A stretch of DNA of 64,000 nucleotides, taken from assembly GCF_014633365.1 (NCBI RefSeq), contig NC_068344.1, positions 19,173,669 through 19,237,668 of the forward strand. Reading direction: 5' to 3'. Source of the stretch: Diospyros lotus (taxonomy: Eukaryota; Streptophyta; Magnoliopsida; Ericales; Ebenaceae). The position numbers and the translations under genes are program-made. The notes under the pieces were generated by a model that worked only from the letters and a program-made list of their open reading frames with translations, did no database searches and was not told the DNA's origin. Shown one piece after another: positions 24,170 to 34,304 of the stretch. Position 1 is the first letter of the stretch. The number at the start of each line of letters is the position of its first letter.

Positions 24170-24785
24170 ATTCCTCTACCTCCGCCGTCCGCCTCCGCCT
24201 GCTGCCTCCATTTGCTTCTGTCTACCTTCGTCGTCCGTTAGCCTTCACCTCCACCCATTTTCTCTCTCATCTCTCACTCTTTGCATTCGCCTGCTGCCTC
24301 CATCTGCTTCTGTCTACCTTCGTCATCTGTTCGCCTCCGCCTCCACCCATTTTCTCTCTCATCTCTCACTCTTTGCATCACTCTCGCTCAAGCTAATCTA
24401 ATATTTTCACCCTGATTAAGTAAAATGCATTGACACACACAAATAATTGCAGGTTCTCACTCTCATGCAAGCTCTTGATAACAAAAAAGTTTCGGTATGC
24501 TTCACTGGATTTTCTAATAAAGGCCCAACAAACTGAAGCAAGTTTTGCAAAATAAAAAAAAACAATAATTAGATTAGCTTTCTTCAAGCACACAGAAGCA
24601 TACAGGGTTCAAATATTAATGGGATGCCAGATTATTTTTACCAGATGGTATATAACTCAAGTACCATTTAACGTATATGAGCATTCATGTATTGTATAAT
24701 TGCAAACAGGCATATTGTTACTTGAACTAAATGACAAATAGTAATTGGAACTCCTTAATTTAAGTGCTGCAAAGAGAAGCATCCT

Positions 24786-25049
24786 ATGCGTTGTCCTTTA
24801 ATTGCAGTGAGAGAAACTTTTCAGAACAAAAATGGTTCCTTGTGGGCATGTCATATTCACTGTGATTCAAACAACTTTCTAGTTTTTCCACGACATGTGA
24901 ATATTAGTTGCTATTGTCTTTCATACTCCACATCCTTCACATTACCTCCAGTTGGAAGGATTTCTCTTAAAAACCTTTATTGCTTAAATGTCCAAGAATA
25001 TAAGTTCATAGAAGTTATAAAAACTGTTGTTGAATTAAAATTTGAATAA
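24786..25049 (+). other. Unidentified coding-like stretch in MULE centre, possible captured exon
   Basis: The sequence TTTAATTGCAG at 24,796-24,806 looks like a splice acceptor, and the frame after it stays open for about 80 codons to a stop (RETFQNKNGSLWACHIH... to QEYKFIEVIKTVVELKFE). The composition is protein-like, but I recognise no family. It could be a gene fragment carried by the MULE (Pack-MULE) or chance. Confidence 0.25.
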
Positions 25050-26188
25050 CCTTTCACCACATACTACTAAGGCTTGCAAAGCCTAATTCCTGGCGATTAA
25101 GAAAAAAGCATTATTGCTTCATTCCTCTACATCATGGGAATAAAAAAAGCATTGCTTTCATCATCGCCTTCATCTTTGTGAGACACTTTCTGCCTCACAG
25201 AGAGTGAGAGGTGAGAGAGAGAACAAGTGAGAGGTGAGAGCTTCAGTGAGAGTGATGCAGAGACTGAGAGGTGAGAGAGAGAGTGGGTGAGAGGTGAGAG
25301 CTTTAGTGAGAGGGATGCAGAGAGTGAGAGGGAGAGTGAGAGTGGGTGAGAGTGATAGAGAGACTGTCTCAATTGAGGGTAAATTTGTCTTTTAAACAAA
25401 GGGTTAATATGGTAATTTTTGACGAGTTGTTCACCTATTTGTCCAACTTTACGTTCGTCTAGCATTATCCTCTTTCTAATTTCTGGGAGATTCAAGAGGG
25501 TTAAAGTGCGATTTCAAAAGGTTGCTTCTTTGGTTCAATCATCTAAGGCAAGTTTTTTCTTCTTCTTCTTTGTTAATGCAAGTTCTTTCATTGTTCTTCT
25601 CTTCGAGATAGGGATTTCAAATCCTCTTTTAGTTCATGGGTCAAGGGTTCATTCATTTTCTCCTTGGAGTTGGGTTCTTGAAAGCTATTTTGGACTTGGT
25701 GGATTTTTCTTCTTGGATGTAAATCTTGTGGGTCTCTTTGTATGGTTGATGGCTCTCTTTCAAAGACTCAATAGGGTTTTATTTCACCTTTCTTTTCTTC
25801 ATGGAATGATGCATTATTTGATTAGGTTTAGGGCAAGCCAAGATTTGGTGTTCTTGTTTTCATTTTCCCATTCTTGGTTGTGGCCATCGTGTTGCTTCTC
25901 GGTATTGAGCGGTTACTAGTATGTAAAGGTTGTCAACCTTTTTCAAGGAAAATGGTTGGTTTTTGACAATTTGGGCAAAAATGTTGACCGTTCTTTTATT
26001 TTTGTCAACAATTTTGATGCAGCGGTTATCGACCGTTGGAAGCTGAGAGGGTGAATTTTGGCTGTTCTCCCTAGGCTATCGACCGTTCATGGTTTGTGGG
26101 GAATGAAATTGTCAATTGACCCTCATTGGTTGTCAATTGTTTCTTTCCAAAACACAGAAACAGTCGCCCATTTCTTGGTAATTATCGA

Positions 26189-26507
26189 CCTTGGGTTGAG
26201 TTATTGGATGGGCCCCAAGGACCATGTTGGTCTTGGGTTGAGCTAATATTGAATGGGCCCTAAGGACCACACGGTGAGTATATGAGTGCATAGACTTGGG
26301 TTGAGCTAATCTTGAATGGGCCCCAACGACCACATGGTGAGTATATGAGTGCATAGCCTTGGGTTGAGCTATTGAATGGGCCCCAAGGACTATGTCGGTC
26401 TTGGGTTGAGCTAAAAGTAAAATGGGCCCCAAGTACCATAAGGAGTTTTGTTGAATGCATAAGCCTTGGGTGGAGCTAAGTTTGAATGGACCCCAAGGAC
26501 CGTATGA
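26189..26507. repeat. Six-copy tandem repeat with built-in hairpins inside the solo LTR
   Basis: Six units of about 42-64 bp start with CTTGGGTTGAGCTA (near 26,190, 26,232, 26,297, 26,359, 26,400 and 26,464) and contain GGGCCCCAAGGACCA. Within each unit CCTTGGG pairs with CCCAAGG, so each can fold as a hairpin. Some units share the insert GTGAGTATATGAGTGCATAG. Confidence 0.8.
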
Positions 26508-28779
26508 TTCATGTGCACTTATGTATGTGTTAATATTTGTTGATGTTCAAAAATGTGATTATATGCTTATACTTGCATGTATGTGTTGCAATATGAAAGG
26601 GTAAGGCATGATATAGTTTATAAATTGTTATAAGTGGTTACTCCCTACTCGTTTCTTGTTGTTCATGCCTTGATTCATAATGCTTTCATTGCTTTATACT
26701 ATACTTGTTGAACTTTGTGATTGATCCTTGCTTTTGCGTCATTCCAAGTAAGGGCAAGGTTGTAGTTGAGGGTGAGGCAAATGGTGCCTGAGTCGGTGGT
26801 TTAGTGCATTTACAAAGACATTCTAGCCAAAAGATCATTGGGAGTGCGTTTTGAGGGCACAAGAAAAAGGGATTTATTTTGTGATTAGATAGTTTTGTTG
26901 CCCTTTCATTTTGAAATGTATGGGTGGTTAAGCCCTAAATAGATTATTAGTTGCAATATGATGTATTTATTTATTTGGCTCCTGTTGTTAATGAGCAAAA
27001 TTGGAATTGTAATCATTTTGAGTCATATCTGTATCAATTTTGTGGAGATCTCCTTTTGGATTCCCATGCTAGCAAGATATCTGGGAGTTGACCCTTATAT
27101 TATTTGTTTTTTCCTAGGCGTCTAACTGTATTCTTTTATAAAAGAATGTTAGAATATATTTATGCAACAATGCTTAATGCTTATCTTTATAATATGCATA
27201 TTGTTTCTAACAAATTTAACTGTTAATGGTCAAATCAAATAAGCTGTGAGTTGTGCACATCTCAATACTGAATCTGACCATCAAGCTTTTATAAAAGGCC
27301 AAGGTATGCAATCTATCAACCTGTTGTTGAGCCATCAAGAAAGGTTATGTTGTTGACATAGCTGTGGGTGCTTAATTCTTTTCAGGCCATTCTTCTATGC
27401 TTAAGTGAGTTCTTATTTAGTTCATCTTCTATCACTCTAAGCATTTATCTGGTGAGATTAATTGTATATCTTTCTAAACCAAATTGAATAAGAGAAATGA
27501 GTGTTTTATTCATTCATTCTTTCGAACTCTCTTTTGTCCAAGAGAAAAGTGATATCATTGTACATCTTATATTTTTTTCTTGAGAAATCTTTTCACATAT
27601 TTTGTGAAACTTGTAAAGGTTATACTTGCCCCTTAAAAGGCAAAGAAATGGTTGTGGTTGAATCTCTTAAAAAAAAAACCTCATGTATAGGTTATGCCTA
27701 ATCCTTTAAAAAGTAATGGTTGTGGCTCAACTTAGAAAGAAAAAGCCTCATGCAATGGTTACTGCTTAACCTATGAAAAGTGAGGGTTCCTACTTAGCCC
27801 GTTAAAAGTAGAGATTACTAATTAGCCTGTAAAAATTGGGGTTCCTACTTAACTCGTAAAAGTGGAGGTTATAGTGAATTTGTAAAAACTACTATTTTTG
27901 GTGGATGTTTTCAAATCCTTAGTGATTGCCTTCTTTCTATTGTTTACATTTTTTCAGCAATTAATTTTTATTTGCTATGCATTCACTCTTCATACATAAA
28001 ATGGCTTATTGCACAGCTTTCATATCTATCATCAAAATGTTTTGATGGTTAACATCATCTTAAATACTTTTCAATCTCAAATCTTATAAAGAGCTTCTTT
28101 TCATTAGTATAAATTGTTCTCTAAACTTGCACTCATCTTATACAAAACATATATTTTATCCTACTCTAAGCTATATAAGAATTTTCCTCTAATACAAACT
28201 TTATTTAAGTTTTCATAACATTTATGAAAAGTTTTTCAAACTTTAGTCTCACTGCATATAAGAACTTATTTGATATTTTCTAACTACATAAACATTTCTC
28301 ATTACACACATTTGTTTCATATGTTTCAAACTGATTTCTTTCAAAAACAAAAATGTTTCTTAAATCCTTTCTTATGTGCATACATCTTCATATTAATATT
28401 TTCATATGTAAACTTATCAAATGCCTAAAGTTTTCTCAAATCATCTTTACGAAAAATCTTGTATGTTGCATACTCATTCAAGCTTATTCCATCCGTTGCT
28501 ACATCTGCTAATAGTTTAATATAAGTGTTTTTTTCAAATAACTTTACTGCATTATTTTTCTCAAAATGATTTCATTGTTTTTTAAAAATAGTCAAAACAC
28601 CCAATTCACTCTCATCTTGGGTAATCTTTCAATTTATTTGATTATTTTAAATAGAGTACCTGACTAAAACTTTATCGAACTTAAGAATTTTTCCAATTGT
28701 TTTAATCATCATCCATGAACCAAATTTACCATATCTTCTCATTAATTCAAAACACCAAATTTCTCAATACATCTTGTTT

Positions 28780-29650
28780 GTTAAACTTTGTACTTGTTTA
28801 ATGGTTCTTAAAGGGGCTATGTTAAGAATGGATTTCATTTTATCAGGGTTTACTTCAATTTTTTGATGGTGCACTATAAAGCCAAGGAATATGCCTACGG
28901 TAACCCCTAATGCGCACTTGGTTGCATTAAACTTTATTTTATGATGTCATAGTATAAGAAAGCACTCCTGTAGGTTTGTAATGTGTTCCTAGGAATGAAG
29001 GCTTTTGACAAATATGTCATCCACATACGTCTCCATGTTTCTCCCAAGTTTGTTTTCAAATAGTTTATTTATGAGGCGCTAGTATGTGACACTGACATTC
29101 TTCAAGCCAAACGACATAACCTTGTAACAATAAGTGGTCTTATTCGTATCAAAGGATGTCTTTTCTTGGTCCTTGGGGTGTAGTAGAATCTGGTGGTATC
29201 CTTAAAAGGTATCTAGAAAACTAATGAGCTAACACCCAACCCCGTCTATTAGCACATCAATTTGTGATAACAAATAACTATTTTTTGGGCAAACCTTGTT
29301 GAGATATATGAAATTAACATATAATTGCCATTTTCCCTATCTTTTGGACACGAGGACCACATTACCTAACCAATTTAAGTAACTAAATTCCCTAATGTAC
29401 CAAGCAAAAAGGAGCTTATCTACCTTGACTTTTATGACCTTTATTCATTTTGTGGCGAACTGCCATTTCTTTTGCTTTATTAGGTGATGTGCCAAGTTGA
29501 AACAAAGCTTATGCATATTAATGTTCAAATCAATCCTTGACATATCTTTGCCCAACCATGTTGGTAGGTCAACGAACTCACAGAATGATGAAATAACTTT
29601 TTTTTCATGGGTCTTAGAGCTAATCTTGAGGACCTTGTCTGGTTGTTCTT
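28780..29650 (-). pseudogene. Ty3-gypsy (Tat lineage) reverse transcriptase fragment
   Basis: On the minus strand the translation contains, in order, a region resembling the Tat connector before RT (SSFCEFVDLPTWLGKDMSRID near 29,560), VDKLLFAWYIREFSYLNWLG near 29,390, the NFIYLNKVCPKNSY block, LISFLDTFKGYHQILLHPKD near 29,180, METYVDDIFVKS (29,000-29,035) with the catalytic YVDD, and FNATKCALGVTVGIFLGF with NPDKMKSIL near 28,830. Stops and frameshifts are scattered throughout. The LNKACPKD-type and YVDD contexts fit the non-chromovirus Tat clade. It pairs with the gag-like pieces to the right, all on the same strand. Confidence 0.82.
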
Positions 29651-29663
29651 GTTGTTTTTGCTT

Positions 29664-30667
29664 TGGATGATGTTTTGATGGTGAAAACTATTATCTTTAG
29701 AAGTCAAAATTTATGCCAAAGGAAATTATCACTTTTATATGTCAAATCTGCCGACCATCTTGTCGTATATGTTGATCACCTTAATCCCACAATCCTTTGG
29801 GTTGTTAAAGGCAAAGTAAACTATCAAACATTTTGTTGAAAAGTGTTGACCGATTGTTTGCATACTATTGGCTATCATCGGTCGACAACCACCGCATTAG
29901 ATTTCGTCGCTAGTTTTGAAGTCAATCGACCGATCTCTCAATCTTGTCGATTGGTCTATATGTGTCGATCGATCTTCTAAATTTGTCGACCGTTTTCATC
30001 ACACATTTCTTTAACGACTAGTTTTTGTAGGCATTAAATGCTTCCAACAGCTACCATAATGACTCATTTAATTCAAACTCAGGAGAAAGCTATACATAGA
30101 GCTTGAGGAAGCATTAAAGAAGGCTAATGAAATAGTTCAAACATTAAAGCCATATCTTTCTTCTTCAAGTTTTCATTGTGTTTGAATTTTTCACTCAAGA
30201 GAAGTTATATATATCATTTGTCTTATCTTGGTTTAGCCTTTACCTTACATATTTAAGAGACATTGTAACTAGGACATTTATCTCTCAAACTATCTCTTTG
30301 TATCAAGTATTGTATATTTCCTAGTTGTATTGCTAGAGGGCCTACTTTGTATAAGTAGGAGGTTGTATTTTCCTAGCTGGTTGCTAAAGGGTCTATTTGA
30401 GTTCAAGTAGAAGGTTTTAATGAATTTGAAAATCTTTAGTGAAGAGCTAAGGTAGTGGAGTAGGTCGGTTGAGTCGAACTACAATAAATCTCTTGCGTCA
30501 CTTTTACATTCTTACTTTAAATTCTTCAAGATTTGCAAATACCATTTTACATTTACTGTTTCATAGCACTTCATCCTTATTTCAAGCAAAAATTTTAAAA
30601 TCGTCAAGTAATTTTTATAGCACCCAATTCACCCTCCATCTTGAGTGTGTGGTGACATAATTGTGCA
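29664..30667 (+). mobile_element. Copia (SIRE-like) LTR inserted in the gypsy gag-pol ruin
   Basis: The segment interrupts the Tat polyprotein between protease-like and RT-like parts. It begins near TGATGTTTTGATGGTGAAAA, a usual start for SIRE-type LTRs, and ends AATTCACCCTCCATCTTGAG...ATTGTGCA. Internal modules CCTACTTTGTATAAGTAGGAGG and GAAAATCTTTAGTGAAGAG (30,340-30,450) recur in the other copia LTRs. The exact ends are uncertain because I found no matching 5 bp duplication. Confidence 0.5.
29740..30005. repeat. Degenerate GTCGACC/GTCGAT word cluster in copia LTR
   Basis: Repeated words with a TCGA core occur: GGTCGACAACC (29,879), GTCAATCGACCGATC (29,922), TGTCGATTGGTC (29,946), TGTCGATCGATC (29,963), TGTCGACCG (29,985). 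They lie upstream of a TATA-like box near 30,205. A similar cluster is at 25,920-26,140. Confidence 0.55.
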
Positions 30668-30679
30668 AACTTAATAGAA

Positions 30680-31251
30680 GTATATCGATAAGCTTATCCA
30701 TGGGCTTGACAGTCTTTGGCTCTTTCAAAATTTCTAAGAGGAAGTTAGCGACCACCATGATTTCTTGTCACATAGTTTGCCTCTATAGGGAAGTCGTGTA
30801 GCATTCTTGGGCAATTTTCTAATCGCCTAAACTTTACCAATGCCTCTTGGCATTGGGAACTTAAGCGTCATATGGTGAGTAGATGGAATAGCTTGAAGGG
30901 TGCTTAGGCTTGATCTTCTAAGTATCATATTGCAGGTAGATGGAACGTTGGCGACAAGGACATTTAGTTCCATCTAGACTCTCCAAGGGTAGCCCTATAG
31001 TGGTGGACAACTCAATACGGCCATATGCCTCCATCACTTCTCCGTTAAACCCAATTATAGGGTTTAGACTAGTTTAAGGTTATCCATCTTGTTAGAGGAT
31101 TTCAAATGAACTTGTAATGTAATTGCTAAGAAAGCCCTTATCTATGAGATTTTGGATAACACCTTTTAGTTGTAGACACTCATCCATGTCATGAACACGA
31201 TAGAGCTAACAGTATTTGTCTTGGTTCATTTTGCTCAATGGTGTCTACATT
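30680..31251 (-). pseudogene. Ty3-gypsy gag C-terminus and protease-like region
   Basis: On the minus strand, near 31,230-31,130, the translation reads like a Tat gag zinc-knuckle-proximal region: TPLSKMNQDKYC, then HDMDECLQLKGVIQNLIDKG, resembling the HRDHGHDTEEC motif. Further on, a QECYTTSL-like segment matches the region after the Tat protease. The frame is broken by many stops. It continues, after the solo LTR 31,252-34,020, in 34,026-34,299. Confidence 0.7.
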
Positions 31252-34020
31252 TGTAACACCCCATTTTCCCAAAGCGGGCGTTAATCTCAAAATTCGGGGA
31301 TATAATCTTTTTCAACAACCTTCATTCAACATAAATCAAAATCCCGACAATCCCGATCCACTATCTCAGCATATTAACTCAAGAATAAGCTAAGACTAGC
31401 AATATCATCACATCAGCGGAAGCAAGATCGAATCTCGAATATATATAACCGAATTCACTTTCTTCATAATGTATAAATTATTTGACAAGACATTTCAAAA
31501 CAAAATACATCGAGTCTCATCTCTTAACAATAACTACTATCACCTCGAGCATAAACAAAATATATGCTAACGATTACCAACGAAATCAACGGCTACGTCT
31601 CAATAACCCCTTTTTCTTTAGCGCCGCTACTTTCACCTGGAACGTTTGAATATTCCAGGAATATAGTCCAAATTAGATGATGAATCATCTAAGAGAGAAT
31701 TCAAAAACATTTTCATGAATATATGCAACATGAATAAAACCCACATGTTCCAACATACCTCAGCCCAAGAGAACCCCACATAGCAATTAACCCTAACCGG
31801 GAAAAATGTAATATCTCTAAAGGCAATACAACCACATCGACACATTGGCATAACACAATCCTACTTAAGAGGGATAACCTCAACACACGAACCCGTGTAT
31901 CACCCCTATATCATGTCTAGGCATTACGCTCACACTCAAAAGCTTCTAGATCCCAACATAACCCTGGCCACAAGATGATCAATACTATCCCTGAGAATCC
32001 AGGTCTATCTCAGGAGTAATACTACCGCTCAATGGTCCTGGGGTGGTGTCCACTCACAATCCCACCACTTTGAGTCAGTTTGGGGTGGTGTCCACTCTTA
32101 GCCCCGCCACTTGTTGACTCGCAAGGGTGATGTCCACTCTCAGCCCTCATCACAAGTGGACATTTTCCCTTGACACGCTTCCCTAGTGTTATCACTTAAG
32201 TGCCACACACAGGTTGACAACCCACATCTCACATGGACATCACACAAACATGCCAATGCCAATATTACCATCCATGTATCATATAAAATCAACCTTTCAT
32301 GTACATAATTTATAACACAAAATTTAATGCACATATACAAAACATTTAGGGACGAACTGCCCTCATGAAGCAACCATCAAAGGTTAAAATCGTTCACATG
32401 CAACAAAACCTTCGCAAGTAATCAAATCAAGTTTAGGGTAAGAACCCTCACAAAACTGGGTTTTAGGTTAGAACACTCACTATCGACAAATTTTAAAATG
32501 CCTCGATTAGCATGCACAACCTTGATTTTTGTGCCAACTTCAAACTTTGCACAAGTCACTTCACCTCAAGCCTCAAAGTATCCTATCCATCATATCATCC
32601 ATCAAAAATCTATTTTTCCTTAATTTCCTCACATTTTCTCCCATTTTTTCCTCACTAACATTCCAAAATAAAGGTTTCCTCAAACATTTTTCCAAATCTT
32701 TTTGCACAAAAATTCCTAAAATAATTTTCTAGGCATAATACAAAAAAAAAAAAGTCAGAAAATAACTCATTTGCACGCACTCCCACGCACCTGGCACATG
32801 AACAGCGCATAGTAGCCGCGCGTGAAGGCCACGCTCCGGCCTTCTTCTCCAACGACGGCACACCGAAGTTGCTGGATCTTTGCACCACGACGAACCTCTC
32901 TTCCATTGGATTCGAATGGCCCATCTTTCTACCCAAAACGAGCACCGGAAGTGCCGTAACCGGGGGCTTAAACTCTCGGCCGAACCGACCGCCTCCCATC
33001 TCCAGCGAAGCTTTGAACACCCATTAAATTGCAACCAAAATTCCTCAAATTCTCCAGATATCTTCCTCAGATCATGGGAAAAAAATGTCCTATGGTTTGA
33101 AACTCCGATTCATTTGCTAACCCTCTCGATTTGAAGCTCAAAGTACCAAATTTTCAGCCAAGCCCTAGCTCTATTTATAGGCCAAATCGACCATCCAATC
33201 GGTCATGGTTGCCTTACCCGATGCCTTTATCGCCTCAATCATCTCTTGGGTGACCCAAAAGCAGCGACAAACGGCCTCAAATGGCCGATTACAGGCCACG
33301 CCATTGCCGACCGAACCAGGGTCGGTTTTCTCAATTTTTTGGCCACCCTCGTGCTCGCCGTCGGCATGGCTTTGGTCTTTCAGCTTCCCCGACCAACCCC
33401 CTCGAGATCCCCTTGGTTGGAAGCCTCGATCGGTGACCTGCAGTGGCTGTCAGCCATGGCAGCTTCTTCTTTTTGGAATTTGCACTTTTGCCCCTCACTT
33501 TTGTCTTATTGCATTTTGCCCCTTATCCTGAAGCCCCTGATCTTTCTATCATTTCCAATGAGACCCTCAAGTTCCAAAATCCTCATTTCATCCTCAAAGA
33601 CTCCAAAAAATCATCCTTTAAACCTCCCTCAGGTAATTTTAAGAAACTACACTTAGGCCCGAATTTTTGTTTACACTACAAACTTTCTCGATTCAACCCG
33701 AAATCACTCAAGGGTTGTTCTACTTACAAAATAAAGGCCTCTCAAGGGTTTCGTTGACATTTCGGAGGTCCCTCATGATAATTCAATTTTTTGGTCTAAT
33801 CCAAAGCTGTACCGAAAACTATTCCCAATCCCATTTCTTCCAATACTAAAAATCACCTCTTGAATCGCTCATTAATACTATATTATTTTCCTTTGATATC
33901 TAAGATTCGAGGTGCTCCCTTCGATTGATTCGACGACTTATTTTCACTATTATACCCATTTTCGGTATTTTAATCTTACTTAAATGACGTGGCAGCCTTA
34001 TGTCGAAGCGGGGTCATACA
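31252..34020 (-). mobile_element. Solo LTR, 2,769 bp
   Basis: Plus-strand ends are TGTAACACCCC and GGGTCATACA, flanked by the perfect duplication acatt (31,247-31,251 and 34,021-34,025). A reverse TATA box (CTATTTATAG at 33,170-33,180) places the transcript on the minus strand. The block GGAACGTTTGAATATTCCAGG with GATGATGAATCATCTAAG (31,640-31,693) is shared with the other LTRs of this group. The short open frames at 32,600-33,850 on both strands have no recognisable similarity and follow the higher GC of the leader. Confidence 0.88.
32036..32161. repeat. Three-copy 43 bp tandem repeat with hairpin potential
   Basis: Three units begin GGGGTGGTGTCCACTC or GGGTGATGTCCACTC (near 32,040, 32,083 and 32,125). 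In each, GGTGGTG can pair with a following CACCAC-like stretch, as in the repeat at 26,189. Confidence 0.75.
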
Positions 34021-34025
34021 ACATT

Positions 34026-34299
34026 TTTACTGGCCAAGGGAGAATGTCCTTATGCTCGATGTTTCTTAGTATGGTCGAGCGAAAAATGTTGAGGGTGGTG
34101 TACTAAACCAGACTCCTTCTGGTATTGAGTAGGCCTAAGCAGTCATGTGCTTGGACCAATGGTCATTTCGTTGGTTCCTAGGAGTCACTTTCACTTTTTT
34201 TTCTTCTTTATTTTGAGTTGTTTGACCTTTTTGACTTGATGAATATCATTAATAGAGTTACAAAAAACATATAATAGAGTTACTTGATAGACTTGATTA
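34026..34299 (-). pseudogene. Ty3-gypsy gag middle fragment
   Basis: On the minus strand the translation includes STILRNIEHKDILPWPVKM near 34,030-34,090, the position where Tat gag has its conserved LxxP-K stretch before the zinc knuckle. It lies between two solo LTR insertions and is contiguous with 30,680-31,251 and 36,480-37,240 once these are removed. Confidence 0.6.
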
Positions 34300-34304
34300 C
34301 CATA

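Larger units (their letters stand above)
23994..25470. mobile_element. Mutator-like TIR element, 1,477 bp, with 9 bp TSD
   Basis: The left terminus GGATAATGCTAGACGAACGT and the right terminus are inverted copies for about 33 bp perfectly, then diverge slowly. The perfect 9 bp duplication tctttctaa (23,985-23,993 and 25,471-25,479) is the hallmark of Mutator-superfamily insertion. Inside the ends lie CT-rich (24,110-24,380) and complementary GA-rich (25,190-25,375) stretches, extending the inverted symmetry. No transposase is present. The centre could be captured sequence. Confidence 0.88.
23470..27099 (+). mobile_element. Solo LTR, about 2.14 kb before a nested MULE insertion
   Basis: The LTR starts TGTAACGACCTGTAATTGGG. 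The best right boundary is CCCTTATA at 27,099, where the flank ttatt repeats the left flank (23,465-23,469 and 27,100-27,104). TTATA would be a decayed TTACA. Rejoining the flanks restores a continuous copia LTR sequence similar to that near 9660 and 21,080, which supports the boundary. Internal features include TCGACCG-type words and a tandem hairpin repeat. Confidence 0.6.
21780..28640 (+). mobile_element. Ty1-copia LTR (SIRE-like), plus strand, with nested MITE and solo LTR
   Basis: Plus-strand order is: palindrome array (22,180-23,420), break by the solo LTR 23,470-27,099, then a TATA box (CTTTTATAAAAGA near 27,134), then the repeated modules GGTTGTGGCTCAACTTAG and TACTTAGCCCGTTAAAAG (27,600-27,890), and the terminal AATTCACTCTCATCTTGGG near 28,602. 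These features parallel those of the other copia LTRs here. The 5' start is unclear and no primer-binding site follows, so the copy is partial. Confidence 0.5.

Noticed and set aside
24018..24401. Ser/Leu/Pro-rich plus-strand frames
   Set aside because: They arise from CT-rich simple sequence in the MULE arm.
32655..33757. Several overlapping 80-136 codon frames on both strands
   Set aside because: They lie in the GC-richer leader of the solo LTR 31,252-34,020 and show no known motif; both strands are open to a similar degree.
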